From the NCBI GenBank assembly GCA_035048815.1, contig JAUCBN010000028.1, positions 11,897,001 to 11,961,000 of the forward strand: a stretch of DNA of 64,000 nucleotides. The letters are read 5' to 3'. The notes beneath the pieces are model-generated. The model did not search any database and was not told the DNA's origin. It was given only the letters and a program-made list of their open reading frames with translations. This DNA comes from Abelmoschus esculentus. Taxonomy: Eukaryota > Streptophyta > Magnoliopsida > Malvales > Malvaceae. This document shows positions 47,240 to 59,615 of the stretch, piece after piece. Both the position numbers and the translations under genes were made by a program. The stretch's first letter is position 1; each line of letters opens with the position of its first letter.

Positions 47240-47580
47240 GGTATCGATACCCTCATGGAGCAATATCGAAACTGATGGTATTGATACATTTAGTGTTTTG
47301 ATACGCTGACTCATTGATTTAGGGCCAAGATGATCTAATTGTATCGATATACCTATGTGGTGTATCGATACCCAACCCTGTTCCGATACACCCCTAAAGG
47401 GGTATCAAACATAAAAGTTACCGGAAAACTTAATATCGATACTCCCCACATGGGGTATCGATCCAATTTGCTACTAGAATTCTAAGTTCCGAAATAGAGG
47501 CCAGGCGTTCCGAAATACCTACCTTTCATGCTTAAGAAGTTTGAGGGGTTATCTATACGCATGGTAATGGTATCGATACC
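47240..47580. repeat. cluster of GGTATCGATACC palindromes
   Basis: Perfect 12-bp palindromes lie at 47240-47251 and 47569-47580, with at least eight further full or half words between (for example gtatcgatac near 47363, taatatcgatact near 47431 and ggggtatcgatcc near 47453). Some half-words are decayed at the CG. Confidence 0.8.
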
Positions 47581-48799
47581 ACTATACGATTTTGCAGGTT
47601 CTAAGCTTCTAATTCACTTAAGTCATATCCAAAAGGCTTCCGTCTAGCCTCAAAACATTTCTAGACATGAAATAGTCTTAGACATGTTTAAACACCAATC
47701 GACAACATACCAAACCTATTACATTCAAGCAACCTTTATGCTATTCCATATTACTAACCCAATACTTAATCTAAGTTAATGTTCGTGCCAACCTATTTCA
47801 CTTTCACTATGGTCACTAGTTCAACCATATCTTAGCCTTAAGGTTTTACATGCCAACCACTTAGTACAACACTTGCATGCCAATGTGCACGAAGACACCA
47901 AATTCAACATAGTTAGCATATTAACTTACATATCTATTACACAAAATAAAGTCCAACATGTATATACAATCCATGGACCTAGTCCCCAAAATGAAAATGC
48001 TAGCCTAAAAACACTTGGCATTAAGGCTTACATACCAAATGCTTGAATGAAAATATATAGAAATCATAGCAAAATCTTAAAATGCATAAAACTAACCAAA
48101 ACATGATCAATATGCCACCATAATCTAGAAGTTAACAAAAATTACAAAATACCATACTTGTCTTGCTTGGTGTCCTTGCCTTCAATCAATCTCAATCTAG
48201 CTTATTGGCTCGATAACCTGTTGCTTTGGGAAAGAGGAAACAAATGATGGTTAGTACTTTTTAGGTATTTAGTGAGACATCCTTAAGTCTAACCAATTTA
48301 GACATTCTTTAAATGGCAAAGATAACATACTTTAATTAAGCAATAAATCAAATTTATGTCAACAACTCAATCAAATATACAAAGATTATCAATCATCAAG
48401 TATCATACTTAACCTGCTTCTCATGTTTACTATGCTTCTCATACTTATCATACTTCTAGCATACAATTCAAATTCATAATCTATATTCTCATGCATTAGC
48501 TAGCATATTTGATACATATGACTCATTAGTCAAATTCCATGTCTCAAAGCTTTCGCAAACAAAATCATATCAAAGGCTACTTATAGCCACATATTCATCC
48601 AAGTGCTCGTTAGCAATTTCATTTTCAAATGCTACTCATACCAACAATTTCATTCAAGTTCTCTATTAGCAATTTCATAACCAAATTCAAATGCTTCTCA
48701 AGCAATTACATATATACAAGGTTTTCACATCTTAAGCTTTAAACTTTCATTTTAATTTTATATGATGCCTTGGTATTGCTAGACAAGGTAAGTGAGTCA

Positions 48800-48985
48800 A
48801 AAAAAGTATCACAAAGGCACTAACAAAAGTACCACAAAGGCACTAACAAAAGATACCTAAGGTATCTAACAAATGGTGACTAACTACCAACCAAAGGTAC
48901 CCAAAGTACCGAATAAAAGAACTGAAATACTAGACAAAAGTACAGAAGTACTGGGAAAAAGTACAGAAGTACTAAAAAATGAGCT
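48800..48985. repeat. short imperfect tandem repeats (aaaagtac.agaagtac type)
   Basis: Words of about 18-23 bp recur: cacaaaggcactaacaaaag (two copies) and then acaaaagtacagaagtac-like units (several). This is an ordinary decayed minisatellite inside the LTR. Confidence 0.6.
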
Positions 48986-50774
48986 CATACCGTAGGCATA
49001 TCGTACTACCTATGAGCAATTATCGACCAAGTCTCAATAAGAGTTTCATTATTCATTTGATCATCTTTCAGTTCGTATTAATCAAGTTCATATCACCAAA
49101 AGCAAGTGTTCAAGACATGCTATCAACAAAACATTTGTATCATATTAATAAACAAACATGCATATCATGTCACCAAATAAATGTTCATATCATCATAAAC
49201 ATGTTTCATGCATGATTCACATACCTGACATCCCATAGCCGCATGCCATTACTTACCTCGGCATTTCCGAATTATGCACATGTACCTAGATAGCCTTAAC
49301 AATCTAGCATTCCATCAAGGTATCACAAGTTATTTAACAATTAACCTCCTCCCCTTTTTATCAAATATAAAATTATTACAATTACATGACAAATCAAATA
49401 ACAAGAGGGTGGTTAGGATCTATGTCCTAACCCAAAGGTTGGCCACACTCATAATTAGTTCTAAGCACTCAAGGGTTGTATAGGGTGATCCTCTTGCCCT
49501 TCTTTCTTGCCAGTTCGAGCCTTTCCTCCTGTTTGTTATCTCCTTCTCATGGATTCTCTAATAAATCATATATACATAGCTATCCATTAAAATGCAATTA
49601 AACCACTTAATTCAAGTGTGCACATATTTAGCAAATGAAGAATTCAAATCTGTCCTACACTAGACAGATTTGATACCCTTTAGAAAATTGATCATATCTC
49701 CTAGATCGTATATCCAAATTTAGTTTATTTTACATCCTTAGAAAGCTAAAAAGATCCTATACAAGAACATATTAACCTCACATTTTAATTGCTAACCAAT
49801 TGTACCAGATTTTGTTTAAAGTCAGATCTGTCTAGTTTTGGAACAACTTGAACCACCTTCACGAAATGGCTTATAACTTTCTCTACATAACTCCAAACGA
49901 GGTTCCGTAAATTTTAAATTAAATTAGATTCATGTATCTATTAGACTGCAAATTTTTAGACTCTAATTCCTTCAAATTCGTCCTAAGGAAGTTTTCCAAA
50001 ATTGTTACCCGAAATTGTATTTTCTAGGAAACTTTGACTATCTTTATTTCACGGGTTCAATTCTAATCCAAGCTCGTTCTTATGAATTTCCAGAACCTTA
50101 ATAACAAAATTAAAATCATTCAATCCATTTTACAACAACTCATTCTCATATATACCCAACATTTGACTACTTAACACACATGACATTTTTCAAAATCCGA
50201 ATTCTAAGCTTTCTAATTTATTTATTCATGCTTCAAAAAACCAAAACCATGTAAATACTAACTTTAAATTAAGTTTCTAACAACCTAGTTCAACATAAAA
50301 GCATCATAGAAACATTCAAAATCCAAAGGCTTGAGCCTTTCTTATTTCGGGTATGGAAAGAGAAGCTTACCAAGATCTTTAGACTTGATTTTCTAGTTTA
50401 TTTGCTTAACCATGGAAGGATTTCAAGCACTTCTCCTTAAGCTTCCATAGGTTTTTCTCTCCCATCTCTCTCTCTTGTTCACATAAAATGGGGGGAAAAT
50501 GAGGAAGAATGACTGGTTTTTTTCTTGCTTATTAATGTAGAGTGAAAGGACTAGTTTGCCCTTGCGTTTAATTTTTGTGTAGCTAAATGACCAAGGGCAA
50601 ATGAGGGAAATCAAAACATTAGCATGCAATCTCCTTGTTTCATTTTTATTTCATTTAGGTCATCTAATATTGGCTCTTTTATTTTTCTTTTATATTAATT
50701 AAGTCCCTTATTGGTTAATTTTGACCATCAATTAGACAATGGTTCCTCATAATCCCTATTTAGGGTGTTACAAA

Positions 50775-51486
50775 GCTAACACAACATGCCCGAGGAAAGT
50801 CACCTCAGTGAGCCAAAATTCAATTTTAGAGAATTTGGCATACAACTGCTTTTCTTTCAAGGTTTGAAGCATGATCCTCAAATGATCACGATGTTCAGAA
50901 GCACTCTTGGAATATATAAGGATATCATCAATGAATACCACTACGAATTTATCCAAATAGGGTCTAAAGACCTGATTCATTAAGTCCATGAAAGCATTCG
51001 GTGCATTAGTTAGCCCAAATGGCATAACCAAGAACTCATAGTGTCCATAACGTGTCCTGAAGGCTTTCTTAGGCATGTCACACTCCTTAACCATCATTTG
51101 GTAGTATCCCGATCGAAAATCAATCTTGGAAAACATGGTGGCATCCTTAAGTTGATCGAATAGATCATCGATTCTCGGTTAAGGATACTTATTCTTGATA
51201 GTGAGTTTATTCAACTGTTGATAGTCAATACACAACCTCATGATCCGTCCTTTTTAACAAAAAGGACTGAAGCTCCCCAAGGTGAGGAACTTGGTCGAAT
51301 AAAACCTTTATCTAACAGATCTTGAATCTGAGTCTTCAAATCCTTTAGCTCAATAACTGCCATACGATAAGGTGCAATGGAGACCATTGTTATCCCGTGT
51401 TGTACTTCGATTTCAAACACTACCTCACAGGTCGGCGGTAAGCTCGAAATTTCTTTGGGAAAGACATCGACAAAGTCACATATCAT
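50775..51486 (-). pseudogene. reverse transcriptase of the old chromovirus, 5' part
   Basis: The frame 51486-51238 has the linker PSSSPWGASVLFVKKDGS. 51136-50768 has [18 protein letters not shown] (motif A), [17 protein letters not shown] and [15 protein letters not shown] (catalytic box), ending [12 protein letters not shown] at the insertion point. A frameshift or stop near 51180 separates the two frames. The remainder of the RT was lost at the LTR insertion. Confidence 0.9.
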
Positions 51487-51963
51487 GTCTATAATAGATA
51501 ACTAAACTTCTCCCTTGGTATCAATGTCCAAAGCATACAAAGATGGTTTCTTCGAGCTTAGAAGGGTAACACTTTCATTACCAAGACCTCGAAGATACAA
51601 CCTCCTTTTGGAACAATCTACCTAGGCTTGATCCTCGCTAAGCCAATCAAGTCCTAAAACTGCATCAAACTCGTGAATCGATAAGGCTATCAAGTTAGTC
51701 AAAAAAGGAATCCCTTGAATCATCAAAGGACAATGCTTACATATCAAGCTAATGGTAACACTATCACCAAGGGGGGATGTCACCAATATTCTCGATGCAA
51801 TAGGTTCACAAGTCATTTTCTGGTTATTTATCAACATTGTGCTAATAAAAGAATGTGTAGAGCCAAGATCAACCAATGCATAAATAGGATAAGAATATAA
51901 CTCAATGGTACCTGCTATGACATCAAGATCCTCTTCATCCTCTCGGTTCCTCACATGATACAC
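51487..51963 (-). pseudogene. aspartic protease of the old chromovirus
   Basis: The frame 51963-51622 carries ALVDLGSTHSFIS, the active site with Leu replacing the usual Ser/Thr, and FDAVLGLDWLSEDQA. A stop directly after it and degenerate sequence to 51487 lead to the RT linker. Confidence 0.85.
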
Positions 51964-52009
51964 CTGGGTAGAGGCCTTTTATTCTTGTTTGTTCGGTGCT
52001 TTAGAAGGA

Positions 52010-53202
52010 CCAGTTTGTCTCCTAAAGACTTCGTACGAAGCTTGCTTTTGTCTTTTTCCCTTGTATGACTATGTCTGTGATGGTGCAGAAGACGGAACAG
52101 GAGCAGTCTTTTTTGGGTTAGCAATCCTATATAAAGTGTCCTTGCTCACCATAGAAGTAACAAGCTCTAGACTACTTATGACACTAGCCAACAGGATGCT
52201 TGTTCTAAAAATAGTTACAAACTGGGTACTGAATAGTCTTGTCTGAACCACCTACTCTCCACTGATGTTGCCCTCCTAAATGTCTGAGTCACATATTATG
52301 GTTTAGAGATGTTTTCAGATCGAGAATGTTGGGAATAAAACTTCTGTTTGCCTTGGTATTTTCCCTTCTTGTTTGGTTTTGGAGGTCGGGAATCATCATA
52401 TTGTCTTTTCTTGAAACTTTCAAACCTTTGAGCCTTATATGCTATCTCGATAGCCTTTACTCTGTTAACTAGCTCCTGTAAATCGGTTATGCCCAAGGTA
52501 GTGAACATGGGTCGAAGTTTATCATACAAACCAACAATGAACATTCTATATTTTTCTTCCTCATTCTTGATGTATTCAACTCCATACTTGTAGTATTTAC
52601 AGAAATCATAGATATATTGTTAGCTCAATAGGTCTTCTACCTTATTTTAGATGGAGGAAGATGCTTCGCCTTTCAGTCAGATAGTATTCACTAATATATT
52701 TCTTACGAAATTCCTTCAAAAAGAACTCCCAAGTAACCGATTCTTTTGGTGTTGTGAGAATAGTGGTCTCCCACCACTATAGAGCCTCGTCAGCTAACAA
52801 AGCAATGGTACACTCCAACTTGTGCTCATCACTAAACTTTAACTGCTTAGTTAGGATCCTCATAGTGTTATCTAACCAGTACTCAACAATCTCGAGATTC
52901 TCATCATCTTGTCTAGTAAAAGAATATGCCATATACTAAGATAGCTTATCAATAGGGTCTCGGGATGATGTAGAAACCACAAAAGTCTGATCCATGTGCT
53001 CTTTATTCATTGAGGCCATAAACATCTTGAACATTTCATCCATGTTCCTATAGCATTAGGCCTGCATATCCTGCATCCCTACCTCAGCTTCGGGTGTAGG
53101 TGAATTCTGATCTTGCTGGGGATCTCTTTCCCTTCTATCCTCGCTGTTGGTCGAGGATTCCATCTCATGGTCATGAATGTGACCCTCTTGTGAATCAGAC
53201 AT
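52010..53202 (-). pseudogene. gag of the old chromovirus
   Basis: A minus-strand ATG at 53202 starts MSDSQEGHIHDHEMESSTNS. Capsid words follow, such as WWETTILTTPKESVTWEFFLKEFRKKYIS at about 52.75-52.67 kb by position. 52544-52296 holds the C-terminal basic region (YDDSRPPKPNKKGKYQGKQ). At least five stops are present. The zinc-knuckle region near 52200 is decayed. Confidence 0.8.
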
Positions 53203-53360
53203 CTATAAAAGAAGAGATTGGATCAATGGAGAGTCACAATACACAATATATACTCCTAGGTAGCAAAACATGAACAATGCAATTATATTCAATATAATAT
53301 TAATAATATTAGTAATAATGTTATTATTTATTAGTAGTTTAGTCCTAAAATCGATTAAAC

Positions 53361-53376
53361 TCTAGTTATAATACCA
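53361..53376 (-). other. degenerate primer binding site
   Basis: The minus strand reads TGGTATTATAACTAGA, close to the initiator-Met type TGGTATCAGAGC, and lies just inside the LTR start at 53381. Confidence 0.6.
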
Positions 53377-53380
53377 CAAA

Positions 53381-54192
53381 TGTAACACCCCTTCCCGGCC
53401 TAGTAGAGAACTATGTCAAAAAATGCTAGGGTTGGAGAATTCGGTGGTCTAGTGACAATTTTTAATAATTGGATTCAAGTTTTAAAAAATTATTAATATT
53501 AAGAATATTCTTTGCTTGCTAAGAAAAACGTAATTACCTATGGAGGTAACTAGAGTTACTAAGAGAACAGTAATTACCTGTAGAGGAAACTAATGCTCCT
53601 AAAGGAAAAGTGATTACCTACGAAGGTAACCAGATTTGACCAAAATAGACGTATTGAAATACTAGGAGTTATTTCGATACTGAGGTTCAGGATCGATAAT
53701 TCTGTTTAGCCTATTTTGGTACCCGTACTAATATTTTTGATACACGAAGATCGACAAGGATCTTAAGGGTTTACTTGACCAACTATTTCGGTACACTTAG
53801 GAGTAGTATCGAAACAAAGAATTACAGATTCAAATCATATCAAAACCTCTCCAAATGTTTTCGTTACTAGGATGAGATTCCCAGATTTTACCCATGTTTT
53901 AAGTAGGTCTTATCTAAACGCAAAGACCCCGTTTCGATACACTTGACCTGAAATATCATATTTTAGCTGATTTTTAATCTAATTGATTAATAATTGGTAT
54001 ACAATTCTTATGAAATTTTACCAACAATCTTTAATATTCATATTCTGTTAACATACAAATTTTCAAGGCAATCTAAATCAATTTACTAAGTTTTAGCCTT
54101 TTTAACTCAAGGGTGCATGTTTAACCATCCAAACCATTTCTTAACTAGACTATTTTACAAAATATAATTATATGCAATCCTTAAACATTTTT
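53381..54192 (-). repeat. inner part of the 5' LTR of the old chromovirus
   Basis: On the plus strand it starts TGTAACACCCCTTCCCGGCC next to the PBS. It contains about ten CG-centred words (ttcgatac, gtatcgaaac, tttcggtacac) between 53645 and 53950. It is cut at 54192 by the nested solo LTR and resumes at 60034; the pentamer ttttt flanks the insertion on both sides. Confidence 0.75.
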
Positions 54193-56045
54193 TGTAACAC
54201 CTCAAAAATTCGCCTAGAAATTAGTGGGTTGGTTTAGTCGATTAAGCCTAGTTCAGGATTAAATTCTTAAAAATTGATTTTTGGTCGAAATAAAATATAA
54301 AAAAATTTCCTAAAATCATTATTTAATATATATTTGACTTTGGTCGAGTCAATTTAGAAAATGGACCCCTGAATCCCTATGATTTTGAAATTAGTGACTA
54401 TTTTGTAAAATTGAAAATTTAGAGACAATTTTAAAACTAAGATAAAACTTTAAATCTTTAAGGGTCTTTTGACCAATTGTAATTTTAGTTGATCTAATCT
54501 TCCAATAGACTATTCAATTAACTCAAAACTCAAGTTTTAAATCATAAAAGCCAAATTACTTATTTTATAATCCTAAAAACCTATTTTATACACAAAACCT
54601 AAACCTTCTTTTTCGTTTCCTTTCCCAAGGCAGAGAATCATCAGATTTTGAAGGTAAAACCCTAAACTTTTCAATTAAAACAATTTCTTTAATTATTCTT
54701 AAAGTTTCTTCATCAAAAAGTTTTATTTTTCTCTCGTTTTCTTCACTAAAAAACTTGAAAGTATATTGGATCAATTTTAGATGTTAAGAATCATTCAAAC
54801 CTATGAATTTTATATTTCTTTACTAAAATTACCAAGTTCTTGGCTTGGTAAAAATGTTTTTAATCCTTTGCTTTTGAAAAATTGTTTTTTGGGTCAAAAT
54901 TATACAATTTTCGTTCAAAATTTTTACCCACTGTTTTTGGATCCTAAATGGATTATTTTTAATGTGTTAGGATGTTTATAAAGTATTTTTAAAATCCCTA
55001 ATTCCAAACTAAAGGTTTAGGAGAAGTTTGGTTAGTTTCGAAAAATTTTCGGTTATTGTTTTGATAGGTTTAAAGGGTTTTCCGACTTGGGATTTATTGA
55101 GAGCGATTGGGAGAAATAAATCCATAGTTTTTGATGTTTGAAATAGGGAAAGAATTAGGTGATCTCATTTGATGTGAGCTAGTGGAGTTTCGATGACTTG
55201 TCGGACAAGTTTTGGTTATCGATGAGTGATTTATGAGAGTGGGCTTCTTGAAAGTTTTTTAAATCTATTTTTCAGAGTTTTAGGGGTGTAGGTAAGGTGT
55301 GAAAAAACTCCCTATACTCTAACGTAAGTGTTTTAGTTTTGCTCTCTTGAAAATTCCATATTACGCCTTGCTTTACTATGTGATTTTGTCATGTTCATGT
55401 TTTAATTGTGTGTATGAGATTAATCATGTAGTTAGATGCTCATGATACTGTTTTTATAATGTTTTGATGCTCCCATGATTTTTTTTTCAAAATTTGATGA
55501 AAAGAGGTTTTATCGGTTTATGCATTTGATGTATGTATTGATGGAAAGCATGAGTGTGATTCACTACTTTTATCTTAAAACTTGAGCATCGTGTTTTGTT
55601 TTTAGTATTGGTATTAAAAATGATGAAACATGGATAAGTTGATCGATCAATAGAATGTGAGTGCACTATAATTAATATTCGTACGTGTAAATTTCTTGGT
55701 GATGCCTAGTGTTGTGTACTATAAAAGTTACCTTATCACATTCTGGCATGGTGAACTATCCCGGATACTAAGGTGGGCCGATATTGGTCGTCGTAGTTTG
55801 TGTTAGTTAATCACGGGCATGTTGACGATATAATTCACATACGAGTTTTTCATTTATTCTAACGTTTAATGGTAATCTAAATGATTCACTAATACCAATA
55901 CAATATTATAAGCAAGTATATTTTCTTAATTGAATGATGTTTCTAATGAAGCTTTGCCATAGGCATGTAAGACTTGGGTTTTGCTTATTGAGTATGTGTT
56001 TTCAAAAGTTATTGAAAAAGGTTTTATGACTTATGTCATGGTATA

Positions 56046-58685
56046 AGTAACGCCTCAAATTTGGACCTAGAAGTTTAGAGGCTGATTTAGAGGTCTAGTG
56101 GACCGGTTTTATCAGTTTAGCCTAGTTCTAGATTAAATTTTAAAAATTGATTTTTAATGAAAATAAATTATGGAAAAATATTCTAAAATTCTTAATTGAC
56201 TTATATTTGACTTAGGTTACTTCAATTTTGAAAATTGGTCCTTGAATCTCTAAGATTTTGAAATTAATGATTATTTTGTAAAAATTAAAAACATAAGGAT
56301 AATTTTATAAACTAAGCTAAAACTTTGAATTTTAAGGTAATTTAATATAATATTAATCCTTGTTGATCTAACATTCCAAGAGCCTATATAAACAACTTTT
56401 AACCACTTGTTTTAACTTAAGTAATCAAAATTCTCTAATTTTGATCAAAACCCCCAAAATTCACTTTTTAAAAATATTCATTCTTTAAATTTCGGTTTCT
56501 TCTTCTCCAAGGAAGCCTCTTCATCATCTTTTCAAGGTAAATATCAATTCTTTTTTAAAAAAAATGTTGGTTTATTTTTCTATATTTTTCTTCATCAAAA
56601 TCTCTTCGTTTTCTATGGGTTTTCTAGTTTTTAAACCTTTGAAGGGGTGTGAATCATTCAAACCTCTAAAACCTAAAGTTATTTAAAACCTAAAGTTATT
56701 TAAAGAAATTCCTAAATTCCATCGTTTCATTGAAACAATCTTGTTTGATTGAAACCTCTAAAACTTAACGTTATTTAAAGAAATTCCTAAATTCTTATTT
56801 GATTGAAACAATCTTTAAAGTCTTGAATTAATAAATCAGTTTTCTTGGTAAAAATTCTATTGTTTTCTCGATTTTCATTCAAGGATTTATATGGTTGTTT
56901 TTGTACCTAAATATATGAATTTGGATGTGTTTATATGTAATTAATATGAATTTTAAGTATCTAATCCGGGACCTAAGGTTTAGGTGGTGTTTACAGAGGT
57001 TTTCAGTGAGTTTTGGTTAGGTTTTATGGTATTTTTAGGGGCTTCCATGTATTGGTCCGACATCAAGGGTGTTTGGGTGAGTTTTAATGGACTAAACGCT
57101 CTGGTTTTGATGCTTGAATTAGATTAAGAGGTAGAGGAACAAATTTGAGGGAGATCAGAAAGTAGATTCGTGTTTACGGGGACTTGTCGAGTAAGTTTCG
57201 GTAAATCAGTGAGTGGATCTGAGAGTGAGCTGCTTCGACAGTGTTCTAACTTTTTTTTCAAAGTGATGGGAGTATAGAGAAGGTGTGAGAAATCTCCCTA
57301 TACTCCGAAGTAAGTTTTACGTTTGCTCTCGTAAATCGATTTTCCCATATTACCTTATTTTTCTATGTGTTAGTCATGCTTGTTATATAATTGTGCATAT
57401 GTGATTATGCATGTGATTTTAATGATCATATGAATGTTTTTACATTGGTTTTATTGATTCCTTGGTTTGTTTTCAAAATAAGTAAAATACGGTTTTTATC
57501 TATTTATGCAAATTATGCATGAGATAAAGGAATTTATATGATTTAGCTATTGTTTTTAATGTAAAACTTGAGCATTAGTTTTGTTTTGTGTTGAGCATTG
57601 AGATGATGTTTATGGGATAAGTTGATCGATCAATAGGATGTACAATATACTATAAATAAAATACGTACGTGTATAAAATTCCTTGAGTGATGCATTAGAG
57701 GTTAGCCTAGTGTGTGTGATATAATTATTACCTTATCATATTCGGTTATGGCAAACTATCCCGGACACCAAAGTGGGATATTTAGATTATGATAGTCAAT
57801 CTGTGTGAATTGGTTAACGATACCATTCTCATGTGTCCGTTTATCCTAACGTTTGGAGGTAATTCCATTTGTGTCACTTAACCAACATGTGAAAAACGCA
57901 AGTGTAAACTTTTTATTGATTTTTGTACAATTTGTAAATTGCATGTGTTTTATAAAAGAGCTTAAAGGTTTTGAAGCATTGCTTATTAAGAAGGTAAGAC
58001 TTTTTTTGTGGCGTATGCCATGTGTTAAACACTTGTTGATTTTTATACTAGTGACTTGATAGTCATAAATGGTTTTCTAGAGCATGACTTATTTTTAAAC
58101 TGTTTTTCCGTATAATATGGGTTGCATTACAAGTAATTAAATTATTTTATAATTAGTCACCAATCGTAAGCTTAACCTCTCTCTTTTCCTTGTAATGTAG
58201 ATAAGAAGTGAGTTAGTCATCTGTGAAAGCATGGAAAACTCTTAGTGCTTTTTAAGCTCAAGTATGTTGCTTTTAGGTTTGAACCTTAGGTAGTTTAGGG
58301 AGCAATGATGATGAAGAACCTTATGACTTATGAGTTTGGATAATGAATTTTTCATATTGGTATACTTGCTTTTAAGTTAATAAAGTCTTTTGGATTTGAT
58401 TTATACATTGATTGTGCCTAAGCATGTTGAATCACGAATTTCTAGAAAATTGCAGTTAGGTCCCTAAAACTTGTTTGGTTTAATTAGGACTCGTTTCTCA
58501 TTAATTTTTCTTGCAAATAAATTTGGTCCTTGCATGAACATGTAGGATCTAATCAATGCATTTAGAAAAGATAAAGGAGAATAATTTAAGGTTATTTATT
58601 GAGGCGAGTCTCTAGATTTGCCTCGATATTCCTCGTGTAGCTCGTTCGAGTCGGGTGGTGTCTAAACTGGGCTGAGGGGGTTACA
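56046..58685 (+). mobile_element. solo LTR nested in a related solo LTR
   Basis: It starts AGTAACGCCTCAAATTTGG (first base(s) of TG lost) and ends GCTGAGGGGGTTACA (2640 bp). Flanking pentamers are gtata (56041-56045) and atata (58686-58690), matching at four of five bases. The outer LTR reads on across it. Both LTRs share the start (cctagttc.ggattaaatt) and end (ctagatttgcctcg, cgttcgagtcgggtgg). Confidence 0.85.
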
Positions 58686-59275
58686 ATATACTTATTGTTT
58701 TTCATGATGTTGACATTGATAGTCATGTGTTTGTTTCATGAGTTGAGCATGACAGGTTTTTATAAAACTTTGACTTTTATAGGCTGCATTACAAGTTGTT
58801 TTTACTTATGTTTTTATATATCATTCACTAAGTTTTTGCTTAACCACTCTCATTTACTTTCAATGCAGAGAAATAGATGATTATGTGTCATCAAGAAGCA
58901 AGGGTGTCGAGTAATCTATTTTATACTTTCTTAGGCTCAAGGATGTTTTAAGTTTAATCGAGAACCTTAAGTAAATGAAAGCAATGGAGCAATGAACTTA
59001 TGTGTGCTTTGTGGATATTCTGGTTTTGAATTACCACTATGACATTTATTATGCTTTTGGAGTATTTATAGGATGCAATCCATGATGACTTTGATGTTTT
59101 GCTATACTTTGATGATTACTGGTTTCAATTTCTGTTACGCATGAAACTAGGATGATTGGCATCTAGAAATCTTGTTGAATTTATGTGTTTATGCCCTTAG
59201 GTGAATAAATGCATCTAGTACATCTTTAGTCACGTTTGAGGCATGAAATTGGGTAAATTGTTGTTTCTGGGCAGA

Positions 59276-59615
59276 GGGTTTCGATACCTGTTCATAGGGT
59301 ATCGTTACCTAGGCAAAAATACAATGATTTACAAGAAAAATAAGTTTGAGTATCGAAACCACATGAACTGGTTTCGAAACAGTATGATGAAAACAAGTAG
59401 GTGTTTTGATACACTTGATCTTGGTATCGATACCGGTCTTTATAGTTTCAAATGGTATCGATACGGGTCATAGCTGTATCAAAACGCGAGCTTCTTGCGC
59501 AGGTATCGGTCGAGTTATCAAAGGAGTATTGATACACTATGCCAATGTTTCGATACCATTCTTTATTGTGAACAAAGGTATCAAAACGGGATCTAGGGTT
59601 ATCGATACCCCTATT
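59276..59615. repeat. cluster of TATCGATACC palindromes
   Basis: About 14 words lie within 340 bp, including the perfect palindrome GGTATCGATACC at 59423-59434, plus gtttcgatacc, gagtatcgaaacc and ggtatcaaaacg variants. They lie 420-760 bp from the LTR 3' end. Confidence 0.82.

Larger units (their letters stand above)
46924..50772 (-). mobile_element. 3.85 kb LTR-like insertion in the RT, no coding region
   Basis: The right end is ATTTAGGGTGTTACA, a chromovirus LTR end. The left end lacks a clear TG, and about 35 RT codons expected between the flanks (HVVLA on one side, RRFVK on the other) are missing, so the left junction includes a deletion. No gag-pol is inside, which suggests a solo LTR. 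It contains a TATCGATACC cluster (47240-47580), a low-order repeat patch (48800-48985) and AT-rich filler. Confidence 0.65.
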
